NCBI RefSeq assembly: GCF_001499855.1
Contig: NZ_LQIK01000001.1
Coordinates: 310,001 to 374,000 of the forward strand
Origin: Mycobacterium sp. GA-0227b
Lineage (GTDB): Bacteria; Actinomycetota; Actinomycetes; Mycobacteriales; Mycobacteriaceae
Reading direction: 5' to 3'
DNA: 64,000 nt
The notes under the pieces were generated by a model. That model was not told the origin of the DNA. It ran no database searches and saw only the letters and a list, made by a program, of their open reading frames with translations. Positions 24,135-32,671 of the stretch are shown one piece after another. The translations under genes were made by a program, and so were the position numbers. Numbering within the stretch: the stretch's first letter is position 1; every line of letters begins with the position of its first letter.

Positions 24135-25198
24135 TGGCCCGATTCAAGGGGTTCACCGCGGCCGATGCGTCGGTGACTGTTCCTGACGAGGCACCGCCCG
24201 AGCCGCTCCTGGAGGCGGCTTCGGCGTTCATGCAACGCGCCGCCCTGACACCGGTGCCGGAGCCGGGTCCCGATCTCGAAGAGCGTATGGCCATGCTTAC
24301 CGCTATCACGATCCGCTACCCGGACCCCGAGGTCGCCAGGGAAGCGGTTCTGGAGGCGGCGAAGGTCCAGTGCATGACTGAGTTCACCACCGCAGCGACC
24401 GACAGGAAGGCTTGTGCAGAGGTGGCCAGGCATCTGGCCTGGGCCGCCGTCGGTGGCGTCGTCGACGCCAAGAGAGCTCTCAAACGCGGACCTGTCGACG
24501 AGCGACTGGAGGTCACCGGAGCGCAGAGCCCCCGAGGTCATCGGCAAGTCCGTCACGTCCTCTATACCGCGGGACGCTTGTTCCATCCTCGGGAGTACCC
24601 GCCAGAGCGGGTAACGCCGGTGGCGCGGACGAAGCGGAAGGCGGCCAGCTACGACGAGATCCGCTCTTTCTATAGGGTCGTCTGGGAACTGCCCACTCCG
24701 CTGGGGATGCGAGCGCTGGCGTTGGCGGATCTGAGCTACGGCGTCGGTGCCCGCGCGGCCGACTTCAAGGTCCTGCGAGGAACGGCGATCACCACGGTGC
24801 GCTCACATGGCCGAGCGATCTGCGTCGTCGCGCTGCCCAACGCCGCCGGCGGTGCACGGCAGGTACCGGTCCTAGAACCCGGCATCAACTCCCGGCTCAT
24901 CGAATTGGCGGCCCGAGTCGGTGACGGCCTGGTGTTGGCCCCCAACGCCGAGTTCGCTGAACGCAATATCGTGAACCGCATCAGCGAAAAGCTGACGAAC
25001 AAGGGATATCCACCCGTTAGGGCGGCGGCGCTGCGCAACCGGTGGATTCTTGATATGGCCGAACGGCGCATACCCACAGCGATGCTGTTGCAGTTAGCGG
25101 ATGTTGCGGACCTGAGGGTATTGAGTGATCTACGAAAGGAATTGCCGCACTTCAAAATCCGGCACGCTATCACCATTCAGCAGGAGAGCCTGCGATGA
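24134..25198 (+). CDS. Degenerate tyrosine-recombinase-like protein of a two-gene mobile unit
   Basis: 354 residues from ATG 24134. The region ADLSYGVGARAADFKVLRG resembles box I of tyrosine recombinases (conserved Arg after a Gly-x-Gly), and PVRAAALRNRWILDMAERR, then LQLADVADLRVLSDL, resembles the box II region. But the box II His is replaced by Ala and no catalytic Tyr context is evident, so activity is doubtful. It overlaps the next gene by four bases (ATGA). Probably an accessory DNA-binding protein for the transposase-like partner. Family assignment is by pattern only. Confidence 0.6.
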   Translation: MARFKGFTAADASVTVPDEAPPEPLLEAASAFMQRAALTPVPEPGPDLEERMAMLTAITIRYPDPEVAREAVLEAAKVQCMTEFTTAATDRKACAEVARHLAWAAVGGVVDAKRALKRGPVDERLEVTGAQSPRGHRQVRHVLYTAGRLFHPREYPPERVTPVARTKRKAASYDEIRSFYRVVWELPTPLGMRALALADLSYGVGARAADFKVLRGTAITTVRSHGRAICVVALPNAAGGARQVPVLEPGINSRLIELAARVGDGLVLAPNAEFAERNIVNRISEKLTNKGYPPVRAAALRNRWILDMAERRIPTAMLLQLADVADLRVLSDLRKELPHFKIRHAITIQQESLR

Positions 25199-26979
25199 TC
25201 GCCGCACGCAAACCGGAGTGCATCATTGCCGACGACCTCTTCAACTACGCTCGCCACTTGGTGTGGGAATCTGGGGTAGCCGAACTCATCGACGATCAAC
25301 ACCAGCATCGTCGTGAGGCGGCCGGGCGACGTCGACAAGGCATCGCCTATACGACCACCGCAGTTCTGGTCTCGCTGCTGATCAGGGTCATTATGAAACG
25401 TCCCCCCACACTGACGGGCCTCCTGCAGACGATGACGGAGCTCACCGCGGCCCAACTCACCGCAGTCGGCATGCACGACCAGGATTGCTCGCGGATCTGG
25501 CGACAACACCACGCCGAGTACAAGCGCTTCACCGCCTGGTGGGCACGCAGACTCAGGCCTTTCGATTCCTGGGCTGACCTGCCAGCCCGGCGCATTACCA
25601 ACGCGCAATATCACGCCCGCCTCGAAAAACGCACCGACGAACAACGCGACCATGCCGAACGCGCCGCACGACTTCTGCACCTGGCCATCAACCGGCTCGT
25701 CGCGGCGTCCGTAGAGGTCAAGAACCCCGAAGGCTGCCGGGGAGACCTCGTCGTCGACGGAACCCTCTACCTCGTCGCCAAACAGGACGGCACGATCGGC
25801 GTCGCCGACGACAAGATGCGCGGCGCCGTACCGAGTGCGAACTACCACGTGCGCGACCGCAAGTCTGCGGCCGGCGACGGCACAGGCACGACTCGCCAGA
25901 TCACCTATGCGGGGATGACTCTGGAAATGACCGCGCTGACCCGCATCGGCAAGCCCACTGCGATGCACGCCGTGGCCCCGGTCTTCGTCGGCATCGCCAT
26001 CCACTACGGAACTTCAGGAAGCCCGGAAGGCATGGCCGATGCGCTTGAACAAGCCGAGGCCAACGGTCTGACCGGACGTTCTGAAAGTCTTCGTGCCAAA
26101 TGGCCGTTCATGACATCTGACATGGCCTACAACACGAAGGACAAAACTGCCGACATCCTGCTCGAACGCCGCTACAACTACGTCGGACGGTTCCCCAAGG
26201 GCTGGGGGATCGAATGCCCCTCAACGAAACCTGCCGGAGCGCCCGCCTCCGAGCCAGAGCCAGGCGCTCTCCAATGGGCCGGGGCGTTCTTCTGCCCCGC
26301 AGTCCTGGCGAAAATCAAAGGCCACAGCGCACCGAAGATGGAACACCTCCTGAGCAACGATCAGTTCCGCCTCCACGACAAGCGGTTGCGGCGCATCCTG
26401 CCCTACCTCATGGGATACAACTCACGGCCCTTCTACGCACAAAGCGGACACGGCAGGCCCGTTTTGGGTCGCTCACGCAAGCAGGTGGTGAAGGTCAAAC
26501 TGGTCTGTCCGGCGGCGCTGGGCAACGTCACCTGTCCACTCAAACCCGAATCCATGCAGTACGGCCGTCGCGGAGTCCCGGTCGCGGAGCCGACCTGGCA
26601 GGCCCACGAACGTGGATGCTGCGTCAAGTCCAGCGTCATGGTCACCCTCACTCCAGATCAGTTCAAACGCGCGCAATGGGATCTGGTACCCGGGAGCTGG
26701 GAACACGCGGTGTACTTCGAGGCAGCTCGCGCGCTGACCGAGCAGCGGTTCAGCCACCTCAAGTCCGCCCACGTGACAGGGCTGAGGCAGCTCACCGACG
26801 GGCCGCGGCGCGACCCGATGATCAAGCTGATCCTGGCCATGGCTGTCGTCGCCTCCAACCGGGAAAGCCAAGCAAACTTCGACCCCGCCAAGGTCAGGGG
26901 CGAGTCCATCGACATGCGGATGCGTCAGCTCGCCGCCGACCTCGGCCACGAGCCCGCCCGCACACCCCCACGAACCTAA
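25195..26979 (+). CDS. DDE-transposase-like protein
   Basis: 594 residues. A possible DDE triad is LVVDGTLYLVA (Asp about 187), FMTSDMAYN (Asp about 308) and LTEQRFSHLKS (Glu about 514), the last in the ExxF/R-x-K context of IS4/IS1182-like transposases. The N-terminus is helical with a hydrophobic segment (AVLVSLLIRVIM); Cys-containing loops (VCPAALGNVTCP, GCCVKSS) lie between Asp2 and Glu. It overlaps the recombinase-like gene, and a 12-bp hairpin follows. I could not find terminal inverted repeats, so element borders are undefined. Confidence 0.6.
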   Translation: MIAARKPECIIADDLFNYARHLVWESGVAELIDDQHQHRREAAGRRRQGIAYTTTAVLVSLLIRVIMKRPPTLTGLLQTMTELTAAQLTAVGMHDQDCSRIWRQHHAEYKRFTAWWARRLRPFDSWADLPARRITNAQYHARLEKRTDEQRDHAERAARLLHLAINRLVAASVEVKNPEGCRGDLVVDGTLYLVAKQDGTIGVADDKMRGAVPSANYHVRDRKSAAGDGTGTTRQITYAGMTLEMTALTRIGKPTAMHAVAPVFVGIAIHYGTSGSPEGMADALEQAEANGLTGRSESLRAKWPFMTSDMAYNTKDKTADILLERRYNYVGRFPKGWGIECPSTKPAGAPASEPEPGALQWAGAFFCPAVLAKIKGHSAPKMEHLLSNDQFRLHDKRLRRILPYLMGYNSRPFYAQSGHGRPVLGRSRKQVVKVKLVCPAALGNVTCPLKPESMQYGRRGVPVAEPTWQAHERGCCVKSSVMVTLTPDQFKRAQWDLVPGSWEHAVYFEAARALTEQRFSHLKSAHVTGLRQLTDGPRRDPMIKLILAMAVVASNRESQANFDPAKVRGESIDMRMRQLAADLGHEPARTPPRT

Positions 26980-26991
26980 AAGCAACTCCGC

Positions 26992-27026
26992 ACGATGGAC
27001 CGCGCTTAACAGGTGCGGTCCATCGT
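26992..27026 (+). terminator. Strong stem-loop after the transposase-like gene
   Basis: ACGATGGACCGC pairs perfectly with GCGGTCCATCGT (12-bp stem, 11-nt loop), starting 12 bp after the stop codon. There is no T tract, so it is a probable rather than classical terminator. Confidence 0.55.
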
Positions 27027-27043
27027 CATGTCCGCAGCTGGAG

Positions 27044-27244
27044 AAAGTCGGTGGAATGAAATGGCACAATTTCACCGAACCGCCACAGAATGCACCCTGC
27101 CAGCGGAAACGCCAGATTCATAGTTTGCGAGGAGGAGCGCAGATGCCACCAGACGCGACCGAGCGAACGCCAGAGCGGCACCACCGAAGTCGTCTTCTGA
27201 TCCTGTATAAAGTCGGTGGAAAAATCGCGAAAAGTCGGTGGAAT
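27044..27244 (+). repeat. Three direct copies of AAAGTCGGTGGAA at the island's right end
   Basis: Copies at 27044-27056, 27209-27221 and 27231-27243; the first and third are followed by T. Copies two and three start 22 bp apart. They lie between the transposase-like gene and the right attachment-like repeat, where recombinase or transposase binding sites would be expected. No copy was noticed elsewhere in the window. Confidence 0.6.
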
Positions 27245-27310
27245 CAACCGCCGGATGGGCAGTCTGACCTGCATTTGAGATCCGCACACAAAACGAACTG
27301 CAGGGGCTGA
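27143..27310 (+). CDS. Questionable 55-residue ORF across the repeats
   Basis: AGGAGG (27130-27135) precedes ATG 27143 by seven bases, and the frame ends at 27310 inside the right flank repeat. The translation (MPPDATERTPERHHRSRLLI...) is basic and low in complexity, and it spans two of the three direct repeats. The ribosome site is the only support. Confidence 0.25.
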   Translation: MPPDATERTPERHHRSRLLILYKVGGKIAKSRWNQPPDGQSDLHLRSAHKTNCRG

Positions 27311-27341
27311 AGGTCGCGAACTCGAAAGAGGTCGTGGCCTT
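27293..27341 (+). repeat. Right copy of the island flank repeat, with tRNA-terminator-like hairpin
   Basis: ACGAACTGCAGG (27293-27304) repeats 5207-5218 exactly. The following hairpin (27310-27323 with 27328-27341, GAAA loop, two G-U pairs and one mismatch) is a diverged version of the tRNA-Leu terminator at 5224-5253. It marks the point where chromosomal sequence resumes ahead of the DUF7373 gene. Confidence 0.65.
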
Positions 27342-27428
27342 TGGTGTTTGGGCGCCGAACGCAAGTACCTCGACACCCACCGGCATGCCTGAACCGCGGT
27401 TTCTGCCGGGGCGGGTAATTTCGCCTGA

Positions 27429-28616
27429 ATGCGGCACGCAATTCTCGCCCTTGTTTTCGTAGTCGCGCTGCTCGCAACGGCGTGTACGTCCACCGTCGAG
27501 GGGGCGGCGATCAAAGCCACCGGCGGACCGTCGGGGCCCACGCTGGATTTCGATCGGCTGGACCCGGGTCGGTTCCCGACGACACCGAGGCAACCGCTGG
27601 GCGTCGCCGGTGACCCGATGCTGGGTGCGGTGCTCGAGGGCCAGCGGCTCGCCGATTATGTCGTCGGACCGTGGGAAGTCGATTCCGCATTGAAGGACGG
27701 ATTCGGCTTCGGCGCGGTGGTGCTGCCGCGCGCGGAGGCTCTCGCGCTGATCGGCCCGATGAACCTCGCCGGGGCGGCGGCCCGGCACGACTTCGTCACC
27801 GGCTTCGCCACGGTGCGCACCGAGAAGAAGCGCCGGGTGTTGCTCAATGCGGTGCTGCGCTTCGCCGACGACGACGCTGCGGCAGCCGCGGCCACCGACC
27901 TGGGCGAGGCGGCGGCGCAGCAGCAAGGTGCCGACGGACCGGCGACACTGGAGATCCCGGGACATCCGGAGGCGCGGGCGACCAGTTACACCGCGAGTGA
28001 TCGGACGATCGGGTCGTTCGGCGCGGTGCGCTCGTTCACCGCGCACGGCCCGTACGTCTTGATGCAGCAGGCGCAGGCAACCGCCGGCGTCGACGCCGCG
28101 GCCAAGCTGGTGGCGAAAAGCATCGAGCTGCAAACGCCGGCGATCGACGACTTCCGCGCCACGGACTTGAGCGAGCTCGCCGACATCTCGATCGATCCCA
28201 CCGGGCTGCTGGCCCGGACGATCCCGCTCGACGGCCGGGATCTGACGTTCACCAAGAACACGACTTACGAACGGCGCGGCGCCCTGCACTTCCAATCCGA
28301 CCCCGTGCGCTCGGCGAAGCTGTTCTCCGACACCGGAGTTGACCTCGTCGCGATGGCCGGCTCCAGCGTCTACCGGGCCGAGGACGCCGACGGCGCCGAG
28401 GGCGTCGTCGATGAGTTCTTCGCTGAGGTGTCACCGATCGCACAGCCCGCCAACCCGGTGCCGAACATGCCCGGCAGCCGCTGCCTGCGGATGACCGACG
28501 AGACCTTCTACTGCCTGGCGACGGCCGACCGGTACGCGATCGAGACGAGCGCTCCGACCCTGCTGGCCACGCAGCAGATGACCGCCGCGCAGTACATCAT
28601 GTTGATGAGTAGCTGA
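27429..28616 (+). CDS. DUF7373-type mycobacterial lipoprotein
   Basis: 395 residues. A signal peptide (ILALVFVVALLATACTS) has a Cys at position 19 that can be lipidated, although the -3 residue is Ala rather than Leu; STVEG follows, as in many mycobacterial lipoproteins. The body shows the features VVGPWEVDSAL, FVTGFATVRTEKKRRV and a C-terminal MTAAQYIMLMSS. A paralogue at 54850-56067 shares VVGPWEVD, HNFVTGFSSAR and LTAAQYTMLMAP. Surface-exposed; molecular role unknown. First gene to the right of the island. Confidence 0.8.
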   Translation: MRHAILALVFVVALLATACTSTVEGAAIKATGGPSGPTLDFDRLDPGRFPTTPRQPLGVAGDPMLGAVLEGQRLADYVVGPWEVDSALKDGFGFGAVVLPRAEALALIGPMNLAGAAARHDFVTGFATVRTEKKRRVLLNAVLRFADDDAAAAAATDLGEAAAQQQGADGPATLEIPGHPEARATSYTASDRTIGSFGAVRSFTAHGPYVLMQQAQATAGVDAAAKLVAKSIELQTPAIDDFRATDLSELADISIDPTGLLARTIPLDGRDLTFTKNTTYERRGALHFQSDPVRSAKLFSDTGVDLVAMAGSSVYRAEDADGAEGVVDEFFAEVSPIAQPANPVPNMPGSRCLRMTDETFYCLATADRYAIETSAPTLLATQQMTAAQYIMLMSS

Positions 28617-28668
28617 TACGGCATCCCCGTGACGGTGGCCGCTCCCGCGACCTGACAGTATTTCGATC

Positions 28669-29169
28669 GTGGGCAAGAACGAGCGCGCGAAGATCGTCAT
28701 GTCCGACGACGAGATCGGCGAATTCATCGAACGCAGCCGCACCGCCACGATGGCGACCGTGCTGCCCGACGGGCGGCCGCACCTGGTCGCGATGTGGTAC
28801 GCCGTGCTCGACGGCGAGATCTGGTTCGAGACGAAGGCCAAGTCGCAGAAGGCGGTGAACCTGCGTCGCAACCCGACGGTGACCGTGATGATCGAGGACG
28901 GCCACACCTACGACACCCTGCGCGGCGTCTCGATCGACGGCCGGGCCGAGATCGTCGATGACCCGGAAACCGCACTGCGCGTTGGCATCAGCGTCTGGGA
29001 GCGCTACACCGGACCGTACTCCGATGAGATGCGCCCGTTCGTCGACCAGATGATGAACAACCGGATCTGTGTACGGGTGGCACCGATCCGGACCCGCAGC
29101 TGGGACCATCGCAAGCTCGGGATGCCGGCCATGCCGCTGGGCGGCAGCACGGCGCAGTATCTAGGTTGA
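28669..29169 (+). CDS. PPOX-class (pyridoxamine 5'-phosphate oxidase-like) flavin/F420-binding protein
   Basis: 166 residues. The split beta-barrel pattern of the family is visible: ATMATVLPDGRPHLVAMWYAVLDG, then IWFETKAKSQKAVNLRRNP and YDTLRGVSIDGRAEIV. Such mycobacterial proteins bind FMN or F420 and reduce various substrates; the sequence alone does not decide which cofactor. GTG start at 28669. Only 4 bp separate it from the next gene, which belongs to a related F420-using fold, so they are likely cotranscribed. Confidence 0.8.
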   Translation: MGKNERAKIVMSDDEIGEFIERSRTATMATVLPDGRPHLVAMWYAVLDGEIWFETKAKSQKAVNLRRNPTVTVMIEDGHTYDTLRGVSIDGRAEIVDDPETALRVGISVWERYTGPYSDEMRPFVDQMMNNRICVRVAPIRTRSWDHRKLGMPAMPLGGSTAQYLG

Positions 29170-29173
29170 GCGC

Positions 29174-29653
29174 ATGGACCCGAACAACAAGCCCAAGCAG
29201 CTGAACTCGCCCGTCGTCTCCAAGATCATGAAGTACGCGGGCAAGGCGCATGTTTGGGTGTATCGCCGCTCCGGAGGAAAGATCGGCGCGAACTGGCGCG
29301 TGGGGGCCGGGTTCAAGAAGCCGGTGCCGACCCTGCTGCTCGAGCACATCGGCCGTAAGTCCGGCAAGCGGCTGGTGTCCCCGCTGGTGTACATCCACGA
29401 TGGAGATGACGTGATCGTCGTCGCCTCGCAGGGTGGCCGCGACACGGACCCGCAGTGGTACCGCAACCTCGTGGCCAACCCGGAGGCCCACATCGAGATC
29501 GGCTCGGAGCGGCGACCGGTGCGCGCGCTGACCGCCACCCCTGAGCAGCGGGCCCGGCTGTGGCCGAAGCTGGTCGAGGCGTACGCCGATTTCGACACCT
29601 ACCAGTCCTGGGCCGCTCGCGAGATCCCGGTGATCATCCTGCAGCCGCGCTGA
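29174..29653 (+). CDS. Nitroreductase/F420H2-dependent quinone reductase family (DUF385, Ddn-like)
   Basis: 159 residues. Family features: VYRRSGGKIGANW near the N-terminus, LLLEHIGRKSGKRLVSPL, GDDVIVVASQGGRDTDPQWYRNL and a C-terminal REIPVIILQPR. These match the Ddn/DUF385 group that binds F420H2 and reduces quinones or nitroimidazoles; the true substrate is not deducible. A soluble protein with an amphipathic N-terminal helix. Confidence 0.88.
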   Translation: MDPNNKPKQLNSPVVSKIMKYAGKAHVWVYRRSGGKIGANWRVGAGFKKPVPTLLLEHIGRKSGKRLVSPLVYIHDGDDVIVVASQGGRDTDPQWYRNLVANPEAHIEIGSERRPVRALTATPEQRARLWPKLVEAYADFDTYQSWAAREIPVIILQPR

Positions 29654-29773
29654 CGCGATTGCGATCCATCTCACATCGGAGACGTGTTCGTCTGCCCCCA
29701 CACGCCGGGTAGCCAACGGACCAGGTGCAGCCCAGCGCCGACCCAATCCGTCAACGCTTGAGGGGCTATATCA

Positions 29774-30736
29774 ATGACCACCACCACTGAAACCACACTG
29801 CTGACGCAGTTGCGCACGATTCTCGACCTCACCCACACCGAGATCCAGGTCGCCGAAACCCGGATCGCGCAGGCCAGGACTGAGGCGGTCCGGCGCGAGC
29901 TGACCGAGAACGCCGAGAACGGACGCATCCGCGCCGAGGCGATCGAGAAGGCGATCCGCGATCTCGGCGGCTTTCCCGACACGATCGGCCCGTTCCTGGG
30001 CCGCGCCGCCGCGGCCGTGAAGGCGCTGACCGAGCAGGCGCAACCGTTCGACGAGGCACTGCTGGGGGATCTGGCGCTGGAGGATCAGCTGCTGGACCGC
30101 GCCCGCTACATCAAGGCCCTGGCCGTCGCGGCCAAGAAGCCGGATGTTCAAGAGCTGGCCGACCGGCTGATCACCGCGCACTCGGCGACGGTCAACTGGC
30201 TGACCACCGTGCTGGCCGAGGACGCGCTCGGTGGTCCGGCGGCGCTGCAGCGCACCCCGCTGCAGGCCGCCGCGGGCACCGCGGTGAGGATCGTCAACCT
30301 GCCCGGGCAGTGGTCGGCGCAGTCGGTCGAGCGCATCGCCGAGCTGCTGCGCTCGGCGGGTCCGGCCGTCGACGACCTCCGTCAACGTGCCCAGCGCGCC
30401 AGCGAGATCACGCTCAAGGCGCTCGGCGCCTCGCGTGACGGGGCACTGAAGCGAGCCGAGGAGGTCGTCCGCCGTGAGGGCGCCAATGAGGCGGCCGACG
30501 CGCTGCACAAGGCACGCGCGGAAGGCGGCGTCGTCGACGCCGAAGAGCTTCCGATCGCCGGGTATGAGGACCTCAACCTCAACGATGCCGTGGCCGCGGT
30601 CAAGGACCTCGACGATCCGAGCGACATCCGCACGATCATCGCCTATGAGGAGATGCACAAGAACCGGCAGCGGCTGGTGTCGGCGGCGCAGACGCGCCTG
30701 GCCGACATTGCCCAGGAGGTCGTCGGCCTCAGCTGA
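29774..30736 (+). CDS. Ferritin-like-domain protein
   Basis: 320 residues, almost wholly alpha-helical by pattern, with Ala/Glu/Arg heptad-rich segments. It resembles a mycobacterial ferritin-like protein: QVAETRIAQARTEAVRRELTE, then ALEDQLLDRARYIKALAVAA and IIAYEEMHKNRQRL. Possible metal ligands are scattered Glu and His, including EEMHKN near the C-terminus, but a full di-iron EXXH set is not obvious. ATG 29774; a strong terminator follows the gene. Confidence 0.65.
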   Translation: MTTTTETTLLTQLRTILDLTHTEIQVAETRIAQARTEAVRRELTENAENGRIRAEAIEKAIRDLGGFPDTIGPFLGRAAAAVKALTEQAQPFDEALLGDLALEDQLLDRARYIKALAVAAKKPDVQELADRLITAHSATVNWLTTVLAEDALGGPAALQRTPLQAAAGTAVRIVNLPGQWSAQSVERIAELLRSAGPAVDDLRQRAQRASEITLKALGASRDGALKRAEEVVRREGANEAADALHKARAEGGVVDAEELPIAGYEDLNLNDAVAAVKDLDDPSDIRTIIAYEEMHKNRQRLVSAAQTRLADIAQEVVGLS

Positions 30737-30752
30737 CCGTTGAACCGCACGG

Positions 30753-30786
30753 AAACACCCCGCGAAGGTCTCGCGGGGTGTTTTCT
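30753..30786 (+). terminator. Intrinsic terminator after the ferritin-like gene
   Basis: AAACACCCCGCGA pairs perfectly with TCGCGGGGTGTTT (13 bp, loop AGGTC), followed by TCTT. It starts 16 bp after the stop codon at 30736. One of the clearest intrinsic terminators in the window; it may also serve the convergent gene at 30825. Confidence 0.9.
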
Positions 30787-30824
30787 TGTCTCGCTTGAGT
30801 TTTGGCGCTTCGCGGCTGGCGGCT

Positions 30825-31157
30825 TCAGCGATTCGCCAGCCAGCGCTTGACGTCCCGCGTCACCGGATCGACGATGTCGGCGAACTCCTGGTGCTTGTCG
30901 AGGTAGGCGGCCACCATCGGGCACACCGCGACGATGCGTTGCCCGGCGTCGCGGGTGTCTTGCAGCGCCTCGCCGATCAGGATGGTGGCCAAGCCGCGTC
31001 CCTCGAACTCGCCGTCCACCTCGGTGTGGGGGAAGATGCGCTGGCCATCGTGGTCGATGAACTCGGTCAGACCCACCCTCTTGCCCTCGACGGAGATGGT
31101 GTATCGGTCGGATTCGGCGGTGACTGCGGTGGGCGCGCCGGTCTTGTCGGTCGTCAT
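30825..31157 (-). CDS. Small GNAT-family (COG2388/YidJ-like) N-acetyltransferase
   Basis: 110 residues. Core motif EVDGEFEGRGLATILIGEAL is the shortened acetyl-CoA binding motif of COG2388 proteins, followed by IVAVCPMVAAYLDKHQEF. These stand-alone minimal GNATs have unknown substrates. Starts 7 bp after the end of the pirin gene, so it is probably cotranscribed with it. Confidence 0.85.
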   Translation of the reverse strand: MTTDKTGAPTAVTAESDRYTISVEGKRVGLTEFIDHDGQRIFPHTEVDGEFEGRGLATILIGEALQDTRDAGQRIVAVCPMVAAYLDKHQEFADIVDPVTRDVKRWLANR

Positions 31158-31164
31158 GGTTCTT

Positions 31165-32142
31165 CTATACCCCCGGGTTGGGCCGCGGACGCAACGTCAC
31201 GTTGGGCAGGGGAGGAGCGGGTAGGCGCGCGACCGTCCCGCGGTAACCGTGCACCGCGCCGAACCGGTCATCGCCCGCCTCCCATTGCCTGCGGTATGTC
31301 GCGATGTCGTCGTGGTTGCGACCGACGAAGTTCCACCACATCACCAGCTCTTCGGGAAACGGTGGACCACCCAGCAGCAGGAACCGGGCCGGACCCGATC
31401 CGGCATTGGCCACGCTCAACCGGTCGTTGCCGGCGCCCTGGAAAGCGAGGTCGGCGACGTTGAGCGCCGCACCGGCGACCGATATCGCGCCGTGGTCGAG
31501 CAGCACACCGTGTTCGAAGTCCGGGTTCACCGCCAGCGTCAGGTTCGCGCCGGGGTCCAGGTCGACCTGCGCACCGAGCAGCGGCGTGAATGTGTGCACG
31601 GGCGAGTGCTGGCCCGCGAGCTCGCCGAGGAAGACCCGCAGCGTTGCACCGCCGAGCGTGTGGGGCGTCGGCACGAAGTGCGCGAAATCGCGAGCGGTGT
31701 CGCGCGCCTCGTCGGGCAGCGCCACCCACAACTGCACACCGTGCAACAGCGTGGCGGCCGACCGGGTGGAGGAGACCGACACCTCGGAGTGAGCGATGCC
31801 GGCGCCGGCCGTCATCAGGTTGAGCTCACCGGGCCGCACCATCGCGTGCACGCCCGCGCTGTCGCGATGCTCGACCTCCCCGCTGAACAACCAGCTGACT
31901 GTTTGCAGTCCGGTGTGCGGGTGCGGTGGAACGTCCATCCCTCCGCCGGTGCGCACATCGTGCGGACCGTAATGGTCGACGAAGCACCACGCCCCGATCA
32001 GCGATCGCTCCCGCTGCGGCAGCGTCCGTCGCACCCTGATGGCCCGCGGCCCGCCCAACGGCACTTCCCGCGGATGCAGGACGCCGGCGAACGGCGATGC
32101 CGCGCAGGCGACTTCGGCCGGTGCAGGCTCGGTGTTGCTCAC
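31165..32142 (-). CDS. Pirin family protein
   Basis: 325 residues, bicupin. The N-terminal cupin carries the pirin metal motif MDVPPHPHTGLQTVSWL with further ligands in EVEHRDSAG and LNLMTAGAGIAHSE; the C-terminal part includes LLLGGPPFPEELVMWWNFVG, typical of pirins. Pirins bind Fe(II), and some act as quercetin dioxygenases or redox sensors. Plain length for the family. Confidence 0.93.
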   Translation of the reverse strand: MSNTEPAPAEVACAASPFAGVLHPREVPLGGPRAIRVRRTLPQRERSLIGAWCFVDHYGPHDVRTGGGMDVPPHPHTGLQTVSWLFSGEVEHRDSAGVHAMVRPGELNLMTAGAGIAHSEVSVSSTRSAATLLHGVQLWVALPDEARDTARDFAHFVPTPHTLGGATLRVFLGELAGQHSPVHTFTPLLGAQVDLDPGANLTLAVNPDFEHGVLLDHGAISVAGAALNVADLAFQGAGNDRLSVANAGSGPARFLLLGGPPFPEELVMWWNFVGRNHDDIATYRRQWEAGDDRFGAVHGYRGTVARLPAPPLPNVTLRPRPNPGV

Positions 32143-32158
32143 CTGGACACAGTAGGCC

Positions 32159-32578
32159 TCAACCCCGGCCGATCATCGCCGAACGGATTACCTCCAGGTC
32201 ATCGTCGTCGATCCTGAACACCCCGAACCGAAACTTGTATCCCCAGTGGGTCTTGTCCTCGATGAACTTCAGCTGCTCGATGAGCGGGCGGATCGGCGTT
32301 TCGGCGCAGTCGAGGAAATCGACGTTGCGCCGCCACGGTTCGAAGTCGGGCGACACCCGATCCTGGTAGGGCTCGTCGTCGGCGATCTGTCCGATTGCGG
32401 TGAACGCCTGCAGTGGCGGACCGTCGGGATACACCGTGCGCGGGGAATAGAAGACGATCCAGTCCCCGCGCGTCATCTTTCGCAACATGGTCGGCTTGCC
32501 GTGGTTTGCCTGCGTGAAGCGGCCACGGACGCCGAGTTCGACGTGGTCGCGGCTCACTGTGTTTATCCAGTTCGTCAT
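32159..32578 (-). CDS. EVE-domain protein
   Basis: 139 residues. The start MTNWINTVSRDHVELGVRG and the later MTRGDWIVFYSPRT and HWGYKFRFGVFRI match the UPF0310/EVE group, PUA-like domains that bind modified bases in nucleic acids. EVE proteins occur in modified-DNA restriction, but this is a stand-alone copy, 16 bp upstream of pirin in the same direction. Confidence 0.88.
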   Translation of the reverse strand: MTNWINTVSRDHVELGVRGRFTQANHGKPTMLRKMTRGDWIVFYSPRTVYPDGPPLQAFTAIGQIADDEPYQDRVSPDFEPWRRNVDFLDCAETPIRPLIEQLKFIEDKTHWGYKFRFGVFRIDDDDLEVIRSAMIGRG

Positions 32579-32671
32579 GCCCGCACGCTAAGCGCGGCGG
32601 CCGACAGTCCGGGCGTGCGAGCGCACGGCCTGTGGATAACTCCCGGGTGGTGGTGATTAGCATCGGACGCC

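Noticed and set aside
27260..27300. Copy of the tRNA-Leu 3' end at the right island border
   Set aside because: Only CGCACACAAA resembles the acceptor end and trailer; T-arm sequence is absent, so a tRNA-derived attR is not claimed.
23943..27300. Terminal inverted repeats of the transposase-like unit
   Set aside because: I compared the AAAGTCGGTGGAA motif and the hairpin arms with the left side by eye and found no inverted match.
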